From Prevotellaceae bacterium UBA6417 (GTDB lineage Bacteria; Bacteroidota; Bacteroidia; Bacteroidales; Bacteroidaceae): DNA of 35,601 nt. The stretch covers positions 977 to 36,577 of the forward strand of contig DJPH01000024.1 of NCBI GenBank assembly GCA_002439755.1, written 5' to 3'. Shown here piece after piece: positions 1 to 8,916 of this stretch. The notes beneath the pieces are model-generated. The model was not told the origin of the DNA and did not search any database. It saw nothing but the letters and a program-made list of their open reading frames with translations. The translations under genes were made by a program, and so were the position numbers. Within the stretch, counting starts at the first letter, position 1, and each line of letters starts with the position of its first letter.

Positions 1-744
1 TTCATAGTTCTCAACTATCCGGCAGACGGTAACGAGCAGCAGTCGTTCATCTTCAAACCGGTTGAAAGCGACGTTGTAGCCATCACCTACTACCTTGACA
101 ACAGCCTCAACACCATGGTATTGCCTTGGGCCGTTGACGAACTCGCAGAATTCAACGATGGTATCAGCGGAGCCACCGTCAAGACCTATGCCGTGAAGAG
201 CCTCACAGCTACTGAGGAAGGCAGCCGTCTCGAACTGAAAGAGAAGACTTCTTTCGAAGCAGGTGAACCCTTCATCATTATGGTCAATGACTATACACAA
301 TGTGACAATGACGCCAAGCAGCCGATCTACTTCCCTCTGCCAACTGATGTCACCGACACTTCCTCCGTTGTTGCCAACGGACTCATCGGTACACTCGAAG
401 GCATGACCGTAGCAGCTCCGGGTATGGGTATATTCAACTACGATGCCACAGACACAAGCTGGAAGCTCGCAGCTAGTGCAGCTAACCTCTTCATCAGCGG
501 ACGTTACGGTTACATTGACCCGAAGAAGGTGGTAAACGAAGAAGGCGATGCCGACCTCGTTCTGGAAACCGCAGACCAAGTAACGGCTGTAAAACCGTTT
601 ATCGTGACCAAGGCTACCGACAAGGTAAATGTCTACAGCATTGACGGCAAGCTCCTGAAGTGCAACGTCAAAGCTACCGAAGCCCAAAAGGACCTGAAGA
701 AAGGCATCTACATCATCGGTAAGAAGAAAATCAGCATCAAGTAA
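1..744 (+). CDS. C-terminal part of a large secreted surface protein with a sorting-domain-like tail (5' end outside window)
   Basis: The reading frame is open from base 1, so the gene starts upstream; 247 residues and the stop are visible. Towards the C-terminus it reads V-Y-S-I-D-G-K-L-L-K, then G-I-Y-I-I-G-K-K-K-I-S-I-K at the very end. This matches the short beta-sandwich tail of many Bacteroidales exported proteins, which is related to the type IX secretion sorting domain. The preceding stretch (LPWAVDEL..., AGEPFIIMV) is the 'clamp' region that precedes such tails, and the same layout closes the 1240-residue protein at 16676-20398. A strong hairpin terminator follows. The function of the missing N-terminal part cannot be judged. 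Confidence 0.75.
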   Translation, partial: FIVLNYPADGNEQQSFIFKPVESDVVAITYYLDNSLNTMVLPWAVDELAEFNDGISGATVKTYAVKSLTATEEGSRLELKEKTSFEAGEPFIIMVNDYTQCDNDAKQPIYFPLPTDVTDTSSVVANGLIGTLEGMTVAAPGMGIFNYDATDTSWKLAASAANLFISGRYGYIDPKKVVNEEGDADLVLETADQVTAVKPFIVTKATDKVNVYSIDGKLLKCNVKATEAQKDLKKGIYIIGKKKISIK

Positions 745-766
745 GTTTTTTTTCTCATAGCGCTAC

Positions 767-805
767 AGAGGTGCGGGCCATACAAAAGGTTCGCACCTCT
801 TTTAT
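767..805 (+). terminator. Rho-independent terminator after the first gene
   Basis: AGAGGTGCG (767-775) pairs with CGCACCTCT (792-800), a perfect 9-bp stem with a 16-base loop, followed by TTTTATAT. It lies 22 bases after the stop codon of the partial surface-protein gene. Confidence 0.8.
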
Positions 806-873
806 ATATCCCCGCACCGAATCCTGTAGAAAAGCTCTTGCCTGACAAAGCCGTCAAATTTCATCTGCTGCGC

Positions 874-904
874 TTGCTGCAAAGGCTTTTTTTACCTATT
901 TTTG
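874..904 (+). promoter_or_regulatory. Bacteroidetes-type promoter for the lipoprotein-nadA unit
   Basis: TTG at 874-876, a 20-base spacer, then TATTTTTG at 897-904, a full match to TAnnTTTG with the expected -33/-7 spacing. Transcription would start about 10-15 bases before the ATG at 925. This supports 925 as the translation start rather than the earlier in-frame TTG at 838. Confidence 0.6.
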
Positions 905-924
905 TGCCACAAAGAAGACAACAG

Positions 925-1311
925 ATGCATTTAAAAGGAAAAACCATCAGTATTTTCAAGCCGCTACTGCTTATCTTGCTGGTAACAGCCATCTCAAGCT
1001 GTTCGAAGAGCGAAGAACACATTGTACCCACCTATTTGCTTAAAATTGTTGAGGTTTCGGAACAACTGGCAAGGAACAGCAACGCCATTTATCAATTGAA
1101 CCAACTGAAAATCACCCAGTATGACGAGAACAAACAATATATGCAGACAGACGAATCAGAGGCATTGCAACGCTTCCAAAAAGCAAAATCGCTCATCGAA
1201 GCATACGACTGGACAGCCTTCAACCTGGAATCCGGCAGCAGCCTTACGCTACAACTCGTAACTTATGAAGGCGAAGTTGTGTCATCAGCACCTATAATCC
1301 TAAAACGATAA
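925..1311 (+). CDS. Small lipoprotein with one copy of a W-x-G-S/T module
   Basis: A 128-residue exported lipoprotein. Residues 1-26 form a signal peptide with a hydrophobic core ending in the lipobox I-S-S-C. The mature part has one module of about 90 residues whose end reads D-W-x(6)-SGSSLTLQLV. The same pattern occurs twice in the next protein, so the two genes encode one repeat family. I do not recognise the family. An upstream in-frame TTG (838) would add 29 residues, but it precedes the promoter and would mask the signal peptide, so the ATG at 925 is chosen. The next gene starts 4 bases after the stop, indicating one transcript. Confidence 0.7.
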   Translation: MHLKGKTISIFKPLLLILLVTAISSCSKSEEHIVPTYLLKIVEVSEQLARNSNAIYQLNQLKITQYDENKQYMQTDESEALQRFQKAKSLIEAYDWTAFNLESGSSLTLQLVTYEGEVVSSAPIILKR

Positions 1312-1315
1312 ATGT

Positions 1316-2029
1316 ATGAAAGCACTGACCAGCAACAAATATATATGGCTTGTAATTGCCCTCACCGCAGCCTTACTAACTGCCTGCTCTGACAATGATG
1401 ATGACACTGACGGCACAGGAATCTACAAACTACTGGTGAGCGGCTCCTCAAATTCGTACCTGCAAAACGATGAATTGGAAGAGGCCACCTCAAGCATCAT
1501 CGAAAGATTCTCACCGGCATCAACGGGATTCGAATGCACCCTTGAAGAAGCAGGCAAACATTGGAACAATGCCTGCGACTCGATATTGAAAACCAATTGG
1601 CTTGAAAAAGACATTGCAATAGGTGATACCACATGGGTGGAAATAGCCCTCGTCAAAGAGGCAGGCTCCAATGAAGGCAGCACCATCATTAACCGCCGGA
1701 AGATAGAGTTCCCCATCTTCCTGTTCAGCTTCAAGACAGACAACGCTTCGCCCAACTATGCCCTGAATATAAAGGCCCAAATGGAAGTGGCAGCCATCCT
1801 GAAGCAGTTTTACGACAACGGGCAAGACGGTTTCTCAACCAAACTGACAGACGCAAAAGAAAAGCTGGAAGCCGCAAGCGATTCTATCTTATCCTACAAT
1901 TGGAAGCGAAATGACATGGCCATTCAAAAAGGTACATCATTCACCCTGAAGCTGGTGGGCGGCACAAGTTCGTTGGCACAACCTTGGCCAAGTTACGCGT
2001 CAAAAGAAATTACACTGCCACACTATTGA
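1316..2029 (+). CDS. Lipoprotein with two copies of the same module; acidic export signal
   Basis: A 237-residue lipoprotein. The signal peptide ends in L-T-A-C at about residue 24, followed by S-D-N-D-D-D-T-D. Acidic residues right after the lipidated Cys are the known surface-export signal of Bacteroidetes lipoproteins, so the protein is probably on the cell surface. Two modules follow (about residues 37-138 and 147-235). Each contains D-S-I-L-x(2)-N-W, a D-x-A-I turn and a late strand with L-V, and each resembles the single module of the preceding gene. It sits 4 bases after that gene and 4 bases before nadA. The function is unknown; a role in NAD synthesis is not suggested by the sequence. 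Confidence 0.75.
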   Translation: MKALTSNKYIWLVIALTAALLTACSDNDDDTDGTGIYKLLVSGSSNSYLQNDELEEATSSIIERFSPASTGFECTLEEAGKHWNNACDSILKTNWLEKDIAIGDTTWVEIALVKEAGSNEGSTIINRRKIEFPIFLFSFKTDNASPNYALNIKAQMEVAAILKQFYDNGQDGFSTKLTDAKEKLEAASDSILSYNWKRNDMAIQKGTSFTLKLVGGTSSLAQPWPSYASKEITLPHY

Positions 2030-2033
2030 GAAT

Positions 2034-3047
2034 ATGACGGAAATCAAAAACAGCTGGAAAGAAAAAGGCTACGTTAACGAGCCTATACCCGCAGGCACAG
2101 ACTTGAAAGCCGAGATAAGGCGCATGTGCAAAGAAAAGAATGCCGTAATCATGGCACATTACTACACGGATAAGCCATTGCAGGAAATAGCAGACTTTAT
2201 TGGCGACAGCCTGGCCTTGGCACGTAAAGCAGCAAAGACGGATGCCGACATCATCGTGATGTGTGGTGTCCATTTCATGGGAGAGACAAACAAGGTGCTA
2301 TGCCCGGACAAGAAGGTGCTGATTCCCGACCTGAACGCATCGTGCTCACTGGCAGAAAGCTGCCCCGCCAAAGAATTTGCGACTTTCATAAAAGCCCATC
2401 CGGGCTACAAAGTCGTTTCATATGTCAACACTTCGGCCGAAGTAAAAGCCCTGACCGACATTGTAGTGACATCATCAAACGCCAAACAGATCGTGGAAAG
2501 CTTCCCGAAAGATGAAAAAATCATCTTCGGACCTGACCGGAACTTAGGCGAGTATATCAACCAGATTACAGGGCGGAACATGCTGCTATGGAATGGAGCT
2601 TGCGATGTACATGAACGCTTTTCGGTAGGCAAAATCATAGAACTGAAAAAGCAATATCCTAAAGCAAAGGTACTGGCTCATCCGGAATGCAAAGGAGCAG
2701 TGCTGAAACTGGCCGACATTGTCGGCTCGACTGCAGCCCTGCTGAAATATACTGTTGAAAGCGATGAACAAACATTTATCGTAGCAACAGAAAGCGGAAT
2801 ACTGTTTGAAATGCAGCGCAAAAGCCCGGAAAAGACATTTATACCCGTACCACCAGATGACGGGGAGACTCCGGGAAAGACATGCATGTGCAACGAATGT
2901 GCCTACATGCGCATGAATACCATGGAAAAGCTTTACAATTGTCTGAAGTATGAGTGGCCGGAAGTGCACGTTGCCCCCGAAATCATCAAAGAAGCCGTCA
3001 AGCCTATTGACCGCATGATTGAATTGTCTGAAAGATTAGGCATCTGA
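2034..3047 (+). CDS. nadA: Quinolinate synthase A
   Basis: A 337-residue protein of normal length for NadA. It condenses iminoaspartate with dihydroxyacetone phosphate to quinolinate in de novo NAD synthesis, in the cytoplasm, using a [4Fe-4S] cluster. Visible hallmarks: M-A-H-Y-Y-T at 40-45, G-D-S-L-A-L-A at 57-63, V-H-F-M-G-E-T-N-K at 79-87, and cluster cysteines in the expected places (C104 or C110 in N-A-S-C-S-L-A-E-S-C, C190 in N-G-A-C-D-V-H, and the C284/C286/C289 group). The usual partner nadB is not next to it here. It is the last gene of a probable three-gene transcript with two surface lipoproteins and converges on the next gene, 48 bases away. Confidence 0.97.
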   Translation: MTEIKNSWKEKGYVNEPIPAGTDLKAEIRRMCKEKNAVIMAHYYTDKPLQEIADFIGDSLALARKAAKTDADIIVMCGVHFMGETNKVLCPDKKVLIPDLNASCSLAESCPAKEFATFIKAHPGYKVVSYVNTSAEVKALTDIVVTSSNAKQIVESFPKDEKIIFGPDRNLGEYINQITGRNMLLWNGACDVHERFSVGKIIELKKQYPKAKVLAHPECKGAVLKLADIVGSTAALLKYTVESDEQTFIVATESGILFEMQRKSPEKTFIPVPPDDGETPGKTCMCNECAYMRMNTMEKLYNCLKYEWPEVHVAPEIIKEAVKPIDRMIELSERLGI

Positions 3048-3095
3048 GACTTCTTGGCACAAAACAACGGCAACGGCATCTGTAGGCAAAGAATC

Positions 3096-3848
3096 CTACT
3101 TCTTTAAGATTACCAGCGGTGAAAGAGCAATTTTCAACGCTGTTGAAGTCTGCCCTAACTGCCGTTTGATGTTTCCTGACTTTATCTCTTCGGCACTTAC
3201 ATATTTAATATTCTTGGCAAGGTAAGGCATCAAGTCGGCACCAATATTGTAGCCATCGTCGATAAGTTTGAGAGGAATACTGATGCCCTCATAACCGGAA
3301 CGTTTTTCACCTTGTGTCCCAACGCTATCACCGGGACGTGGTATATTAGCCTCCAGCTGTTCGAAAGTTTTCCTGTCACATTGCAGTTGATAAAGATACC
3401 AATGTCCCTTCGGGGAAGCAATGGCCGAATCTGCGGCAAGAGCCTTAAGGCGGCTTTCTTCGTCATACTTAACAACCAGCACATAATTATTCTGCAATGC
3501 TGCCTGATAGTCCTCTGCCTGTGGATTTTTTGAACGTTCCCGGGGCATCCTTTCAAGCAAAATGTGGGCATCCATTTCACCAAACGTATAGTTTACCAAG
3601 TAATTGACAATCTGCTTTCCTACGCTTATTATATTGAGATATTGCAGGATTTCTTGTTCGCCGCTGTAACGGCTAAGGTGCACAGAGGCAATTGGATTAA
3701 TGGCAAAACGAGAATGAACATATTCCAAACGGTTTCCGGAATCTTTGATGACAGACATCCCTATCACGCCTTCGTCAGGAGATGAAGCAGCCGCCCGGGC
3801 GAACAGCAAAGGTAACATGCCAGCCATTATAAGCAACAACCTTTTCAT
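3096..3848 (-). CDS. Exported protein of unknown function (250 aa)
   Basis: A 250-residue protein with an N-terminal signal peptide (MKRLLL, hydrophobic core, A-R-A-A-A-S around residue 22). No lipobox and no further membrane segment, so it is probably periplasmic or secreted. The mature part is mixed alpha/beta with no motif I recognise; there is a Tyr-rich stretch near residues 95-107 and a central Q-L-Q-C-D region. It is a single gene between the converging nadA and the diverging secDF, with its own promoter-like box on the minus strand at 3871-3878. No function is proposed. Confidence 0.7.
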   Translation of the reverse strand: MKRLLLIMAGMLPLLFARAAASSPDEGVIGMSVIKDSGNRLEYVHSRFAINPIASVHLSRYSGEQEILQYLNIISVGKQIVNYLVNYTFGEMDAHILLERMPRERSKNPQAEDYQAALQNNYVLVVKYDEESRLKALAADSAIASPKGHWYLYQLQCDRKTFEQLEANIPRPGDSVGTQGEKRSGYEGISIPLKLIDDGYNIGADLMPYLAKNIKYVSAEEIKSGNIKRQLGQTSTALKIALSPLVILKK

Positions 3849-3870
3849 ATACTATCAATTTATTGAACTG

Positions 3871-3878
3871 CAAAAATA
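3871..3878 (-). promoter_or_regulatory. -7 box TATTTTTG for the exported protein gene
   Basis: On the minus strand this reads TATTTTTG, a full match to TAnnTTTG, 23 bases before the ATG at 3848. A second copy of the same octamer lies at 3914-3921. No clear -33 box is seen. Confidence 0.4.
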
Positions 3879-4046
3879 AAAGAAAAGACGGACTTAATGG
3901 TTCCCTGACATGGCAAAAATAAAAACAGCCACTTCACGCATGGCAGTTTGAACAGAGAAGGTCATTTTTGACATCAAAAAGCACGAATGTTGATGCACTT
4001 AGAGAAATTAAACAACAAAAAGCCAACTAAAGCAGGGAAAAATACC

Positions 4047-4055
4047 TATATTTGC
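4047..4055 (+). promoter_or_regulatory. -7 box TATATTTGC for secDF
   Basis: TATATTTG matches TAnnTTTG and is followed by C, as is common in Bacteroidetes. It lies 52 bases upstream of the secDF start. The -33 region is not well conserved. Confidence 0.5.
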
Positions 4056-4107
4056 ACGCTTATTGTTCGCAAGAGCTGAATTTTGAAAAATCAATAATTA
4101 AATAGAA

Positions 4108-7100
4108 ATGCAAAACAAGGGATTTGTAAAAGTATTTGCTGTACTACTTACGCTCGTATGCATCTACTACCTGTCGTTTTCTTTTGTGACACGTCACTAC
4201 GAGAACAAGGCAGCCAAAATGGAGGCTAAAGCCGGAATGCTCTATTTAGACTCGATGAAGAACGAACGGGTATGGCTGGGAGCGTACACTTTGAAACAGT
4301 GTCAAGAGATGCAGATTGGTTTGGGTCTGGATCTAAAGGGAGGTATGAATGTTATTCTGGAAGTATCAGTTCCGGAAGTAGTAAAGGCCTTGGCCGACAA
4401 TTCACAAGATGCCAACTTTGTAAATGCAGTAAATGAAGCCGCATCAGAAGCTTCAAAAAGCCAAACAGACTTTATATCGCTATTCGTAAAAAGCTACCAG
4501 CAAAAAGCCGGCAAAGACAAGCTTTGCACCATTTTTGCAACACAGCAGCTCAAGGGCAAGGTAACCACCCGGAGCAAAGATTCAGAAGTTGAAAAGGTGC
4601 TGCGCAGCGAAGTGAAATCTGCAGTAGACAACTCATACACTGTCATTCGCACCCGTATTGACCAGTTTGGCGTTGCTCAGCCCAACATTCAGATGCTTGA
4701 AGGGCAAATGGGGCGCATCATGGTTGAAATGCCCGGTATCAAAGAGCCTGAACGTGTGCGCAAGCTGCTGCAAGGTAGTGCAAATCTGGAATTCTGGGAA
4801 ACCTACGATGCTCCGGTCATTGTTCCGCAACTGGCATCATTAGATACCAAATTGGCAGCCAACAGCACAAGCAGCAATGCTGTAGCCGACACGACAGCAG
4901 CCGCTACCGACAGCACCAAAGACAAAGAAACTGCCACCAATAAAAAATCGGAGCTGTTGTCACAACTAAGCAATAAGAAAGGCAATGCTGCTTCAGACAA
5001 GGAATTGGAACAAGCCCGCAAGCAACACCCCCTGCTATCAGTTCTTCAGCTGGTTCCGGCTCAATCTGGCGGTTGCATGGTAGGATATGCCTTATCACGT
5101 GACACAGCAGCTGTCAACCAATTAATTCACTCGGAAATTGCAAAGAACACTCTTCCTGAAGACTTGAAGCTGTTATGGGGCGTAAAACCTTCGTCAATGT
5201 CGCAAAAAGCAGAAATCTACGAGCTTTATGCCATCCGCATGTCGGGTCGCAATGGCAAAGCACCATTGGAAGGAAACGTCATCACAACAGCTAAAGCCGA
5301 TTTCGACGAATATGGACGGCCGTCTGTAAGCATGTCTATGAATACCGATGGTGCACGCACTTGGGCACAACTCACAAAAAAGAACCAAGGCCACGCTATC
5401 GCCATTGTCCTGGATAACTTGGTGTACAGTGCACCCAACGTAATAAATGCCATTACAGGCGGAACATCATCCATCACAGGTAACTTCACGACAGAAGACA
5501 CAAAAGACTTGGCCAACGTACTCAATTCAGGAAAGATGCCGGCACCCACCCACATCGTACAAGAAGAAATCGTAGGTCCTTCTTTAGGACAGGAGTCCAT
5601 CAACCAAGGCATTCTTTCTTTTGTCATCGCGTTCATCCTTCTGATGATTTACATGTGCGGAATCTATGGCTTGATTCCGGGAATGGTGGCCAATTGTGCT
5701 CTGATTCTGAACTTCTTCTTTACATTGGGCGTACTTACCTCTTTCCAGGCAGCCTTAACCATGTCAGGCATCGCCGGTATGGTATTGTCGCTCGGTATGG
5801 CGGTCGACGCCAATGTGCTTATTTATGAGCGCACCAAAGAAGAACTGGCCAGTGGCAAGCAGCTTAAGACAGCCATAGCAGATGGTTACGGAAATGCCTT
5901 CAGCGCCATTATTGACTCTAACGTAACATCTATTATAACAGGTATCATCCTGTTCTACTTCGGAACAGGTCCCATCCGAGGATTTGCGACAACATTGATT
6001 ATCGGTCTGTTGGCATCATTGTTCACTGCCGTTTGCCTCACACGTTTGGTATATGAGCACTTCTTGAACAAAGACAAATGGACTAACCTGACATTCGTCA
6101 CCGGATTGTCGAAGAACCTCATGAAAAATCCGCATTTCCACTTCATGAGTGCTTACAAATATTCTTTCGTTATATTTGCCATTGCACTATTGGTAAGCTT
6201 TGCCAGCTTCGGCATCCGTGGTTTAAGTCAAGGCATCGACTTCTCAGGTGGTCGTAACTTTGTGGTACAATTCGAACAACAAGTAGAGCCCGAAACCGTC
6301 ACAAAATTATTACAACCGGAAGTTGGCGATGCAACTGTATCATGTATAGCATTGGGTACTGACCACAAGACCATTCGTGTAACAACCAACTATCGCATCA
6401 ATGAAGAAAATCCCGAAATAGATGCACAGATTGAAGAGTTCCTCTACAAGGCACTGAAAAAGGGAAAACTCTTAGCCGATTACGTAACTTTAAATAGATT
6501 CATCGACCGAGACAACCGTGCCGGAGGCTCCATCATCAGTTCACAAAAAGTAGGCCCGTCGATTGCAAAAGATGTTACTCATGGTGCCATCATCAGCGTT
6601 ATCTTCGCTTTGGCTGCCATCTTTGTCTACATTCTGATACGTTTCCGCAATGTAGCTTTCTCTATCGGAAGCACCATAGCTTTGGCTTGCGATGCTATAT
6701 TGATTATAGGTACTTATTCTCTGTTGTGGGGCATCGTTCCATTCTCGCTCGAAATAGACCAGACCTTTATCGGAGCCATTCTTACTTGTATAGGATACTC
6801 CATCAACGACAAGGTGGTTATATTCGACCGTGTACGTGAATTCCTCCACTTATACCCGAAACGCGACCGTCAATTGCTCTTCAACCAATCATTGAACACG
6901 ACATTGGCTCGTACCATCAATACAAGTTCTACAACATTGCTCGTTTTGCTTTGCATCTTCATCTTAGGTGGAGACAGCATCCGCAGCTTTGCCTTTGCCA
7001 TGATTCTCGGCGTTATTTACGGAACATTGTCTTCATTGTTCCTCGCAGCTCCATTAGCTTATCTGACAATGGGCTATAGAATGAAAGACAAAGACGACGC

Positions 7101-7140
7101 AACTGCACAAGCAGGAACGATAGCCTCAGAAGCAAGATAA
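4108..7140 (+). CDS. secDF: Fused protein translocase subunit SecDF
   Basis: A 1010-residue inner-membrane protein that uses the proton gradient to assist protein export after SecYEG/SecA. The SecD half starts with a TM segment (residues 7-27) and has the conserved G-L-D-L-K-G-G-M at 73-80, the large periplasmic part (R-I-D-Q-F-G-V), then five TM segments with V-D-A-N-V-L-I-Y-E-R. The SecF half starts near residue 680 and has G-I-D-F-S-G-G-R near residue 709 and a second TM bundle with C-I-G-Y-S-I-N-D-K-V-V-I-F-D-R. Fusion of SecD and SecF is usual in Bacteroidetes. A low-complexity insert rich in T, S, A, D and K lies at about 253-305 in the periplasmic part. Single gene with its own promoter and terminator. 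Confidence 0.97.
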   Translation: MQNKGFVKVFAVLLTLVCIYYLSFSFVTRHYENKAAKMEAKAGMLYLDSMKNERVWLGAYTLKQCQEMQIGLGLDLKGGMNVILEVSVPEVVKALADNSQDANFVNAVNEAASEASKSQTDFISLFVKSYQQKAGKDKLCTIFATQQLKGKVTTRSKDSEVEKVLRSEVKSAVDNSYTVIRTRIDQFGVAQPNIQMLEGQMGRIMVEMPGIKEPERVRKLLQGSANLEFWETYDAPVIVPQLASLDTKLAANSTSSNAVADTTAAATDSTKDKETATNKKSELLSQLSNKKGNAASDKELEQARKQHPLLSVLQLVPAQSGGCMVGYALSRDTAAVNQLIHSEIAKNTLPEDLKLLWGVKPSSMSQKAEIYELYAIRMSGRNGKAPLEGNVITTAKADFDEYGRPSVSMSMNTDGARTWAQLTKKNQGHAIAIVLDNLVYSAPNVINAITGGTSSITGNFTTEDTKDLANVLNSGKMPAPTHIVQEEIVGPSLGQESINQGILSFVIAFILLMIYMCGIYGLIPGMVANCALILNFFFTLGVLTSFQAALTMSGIAGMVLSLGMAVDANVLIYERTKEELASGKQLKTAIADGYGNAFSAIIDSNVTSIITGIILFYFGTGPIRGFATTLIIGLLASLFTAVCLTRLVYEHFLNKDKWTNLTFVTGLSKNLMKNPHFHFMSAYKYSFVIFAIALLVSFASFGIRGLSQGIDFSGGRNFVVQFEQQVEPETVTKLLQPEVGDATVSCIALGTDHKTIRVTTNYRINEENPEIDAQIEEFLYKALKKGKLLADYVTLNRFIDRDNRAGGSIISSQKVGPSIAKDVTHGAIISVIFALAAIFVYILIRFRNVAFSIGSTIALACDAILIIGTYSLLWGIVPFSLEIDQTFIGAILTCIGYSINDKVVIFDRVREFLHLYPKRDRQLLFNQSLNTTLARTINTSSTTLLVLLCIFILGGDSIRSFAFAMILGVIYGTLSSLFLAAPLAYLTMGYRMKDKDDATAQAGTIASEAR

Positions 7141-7153
7141 ATCAAGACTTATC

Positions 7154-7197
7154 TATATAAGAGCAGCGTACATCTATTGTGCGCTGCTCTTGCTTTT
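7154..7197 (+). terminator. Strong rho-independent terminator after secDF
   Basis: AAGAGCAGCG (7159-7168) pairs perfectly with CGCTGCTCTT (7182-7191), and the stem extends inward (7169-7172 with 7178-7181, one G-T pair) to a 5-base loop. The tail reads GCTTTTATC. It lies 18 bases after the secDF stop. Confidence 0.9.
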
Positions 7198-7239
7198 ATC
7201 CTAAAAGTTCGAGACATATCACAGCTTTTATAAGACCTA

Positions 7240-7273
7240 TTGCCAGAGTATTGCAACAAAAGTAGTAATTTTG
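7240..7273 (+). promoter_or_regulatory. Promoter for the glycerol-phosphate operon
   Basis: TAATTTTG at 7266-7273 fits TAnnTTTG. A TTG at 7240-7242 lies 23 bases upstream, slightly longer than the usual 19-21 spacing. The first gene starts at 7320, leaving a leader of roughly 35-40 bases. No operator palindrome was recognised. Confidence 0.45.
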
Positions 7274-7319
7274 CCAAAGCAAGCTCTATTTACGACAAAA
7301 CTAAGACATAAAAAACAAT

Positions 7320-8888
7320 ATGAAGCGCCAAGCACAAATACATCAAATTGAAAATCCGGAAAAAGTTTGGGATTTTGTAGTAATAGGTGGTGGAGCCACC
7401 GGTTTAGGATGCGCAGTAGATGCCGCAACCCGAGGATATAGCGTTGCACTATTTGAAAAGGATGATTTTGCCAAATGTACATCCAGCAGAAGTACGAAAT
7501 TGGTTCACGGAGGAGTACGCTATCTTCAAAAAGGCGATGTGAAATTAGTGCTCGAAGCTCTGCGCGAAAGGGGACGCATGAAAGCTAACGCACCACATCT
7601 GGTAAAGGATCAGGCTTTCGTCATATCAAACTATACGTGGTGGGACAATGTCCTTTATTTTTGCGGGCTTGTATTCTATGATATCCTTTCATTCGGATTC
7701 GGATATGGCCGCTCACGCTTTATTGGTAAAGGAACTGTAGCCCGTTACCTGCCCGTATCGGTAAAAAAAGGATTGAAAGGTGGCATTGTCTATCATGACG
7801 GACAATTCGATGATTCTCGAATGGCCATCAATCTGGCTGAGACTTGCATTGAAAATGGCGGCTGCGCCATCAATCACATCTCGGTAACCTCCATTTTGCA
7901 CAATCAAAACGGAAAAGCATGCGGAGTAACAGTTACCGACAACGAAAGTGGCAAGACTTATACCGTTAAAGCCAAGAATGTTATCAATGCCGCCGGTATC
8001 TTCGTAGACAGCATCATGCAAATGGACGAACCAGGAATGCCTCCTATGGTCAGACCAAGCCAAGGCGTACATCTGGTATTAGATATGAAATTTCTGCAAA
8101 GCGATTATGCTCTAATGGTACCCAAGACCTCAGACGGACGCGTTCTGTTTGCCGTTCCATGGCATAACCGCGTGGTTGTGGGAACAACAGACATCCTCCG
8201 CGAACATCCCGAAAGCGAACCGAAAGCCTTGGACGAAGAAATTCAATTCATTCTCAATACTGCCGGTCTGTATATGGATCCTGCCCCCACCCGCAAAGAT
8301 ATCGTTTCAGTCTTTGCCGGCCAACGCCCACTTGCTGCACCTAAGAAAGAAGGGAAAAGCACAAAAGAAATTTCACGCAGCCATAAGATTATCGTTTCCG
8401 ACAACAATTTGGTTACAATTACAGGCGGCAAATGGACTTCATATCGTCTAATGGCCGAAGACACCATCAACAAAGCCATCGAACTAAGCGGCCTGGAGCC
8501 ACGCAAATGCGTAACCAAATCATTCCGCATCCATGGATACCGCCCAAATCCAGATCTGACCAATCATCTGTATATATACGGCAGCGATGAACCGGCTATA
8601 TTGCAATTGCAAAAAGAGAATCCTTCATTCGCAGAAAAATTGTCTTCCAAATTCGACTATACAGTAGCCGAAGTCATATGGGCCGTACGCGAAGAAATGG
8701 CTCGCACCGTCGATGATGTGTTGGCACGTAGAGTGCGCATGCTCTACATCGACTCAAAGGAAGCCGTCAATGTTGCACCCAAAGTTGCAGCTATCATAGC
8801 AAAAGAGTTAGGCTACGACAAAACATGGGAAGAGCAGCAAATCAAAGATTTCACAACAATAGCGTCCAACTACATCGTCAACCCTTAG
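7320..8888 (+). CDS. glpD: FAD-dependent glycerol-3-phosphate dehydrogenase
   Basis: A 522-residue flavoprotein that oxidises sn-glycerol 3-phosphate to dihydroxyacetone phosphate and passes electrons to quinone at the inner face of the membrane. The FAD-binding Rossmann motif is V-I-G-G-G-A-T-G at 21-28, followed by the family signature S-T-K-L-V-H-G-G-V-R-Y-L near residues 58-69. Further conserved pieces are V-V-V-G-T-T-D, F-A-G-Q-R-P-L and G-G-K-W-T-S-Y-R, plus the C-terminal helical domain (V-R-E-E-M-A-R-T-V-D-D). Length and order fit GlpD. It is the first gene of the operon; glpT follows after 28 bases. In an anaerobe the electrons probably go to menaquinone and fumarate reductase (inference). 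Confidence 0.94.
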   Translation: MKRQAQIHQIENPEKVWDFVVIGGGATGLGCAVDAATRGYSVALFEKDDFAKCTSSRSTKLVHGGVRYLQKGDVKLVLEALRERGRMKANAPHLVKDQAFVISNYTWWDNVLYFCGLVFYDILSFGFGYGRSRFIGKGTVARYLPVSVKKGLKGGIVYHDGQFDDSRMAINLAETCIENGGCAINHISVTSILHNQNGKACGVTVTDNESGKTYTVKAKNVINAAGIFVDSIMQMDEPGMPPMVRPSQGVHLVLDMKFLQSDYALMVPKTSDGRVLFAVPWHNRVVVGTTDILREHPESEPKALDEEIQFILNTAGLYMDPAPTRKDIVSVFAGQRPLAAPKKEGKSTKEISRSHKIIVSDNNLVTITGGKWTSYRLMAEDTINKAIELSGLEPRKCVTKSFRIHGYRPNPDLTNHLYIYGSDEPAILQLQKENPSFAEKLSSKFDYTVAEVIWAVREEMARTVDDVLARRVRMLYIDSKEAVNVAPKVAAIIAKELGYDKTWEEQQIKDFTTIASNYIVNP

Positions 8889-8916
8889 ATTCAGTAACAT
8901 CTTAAAGCACCAACTC

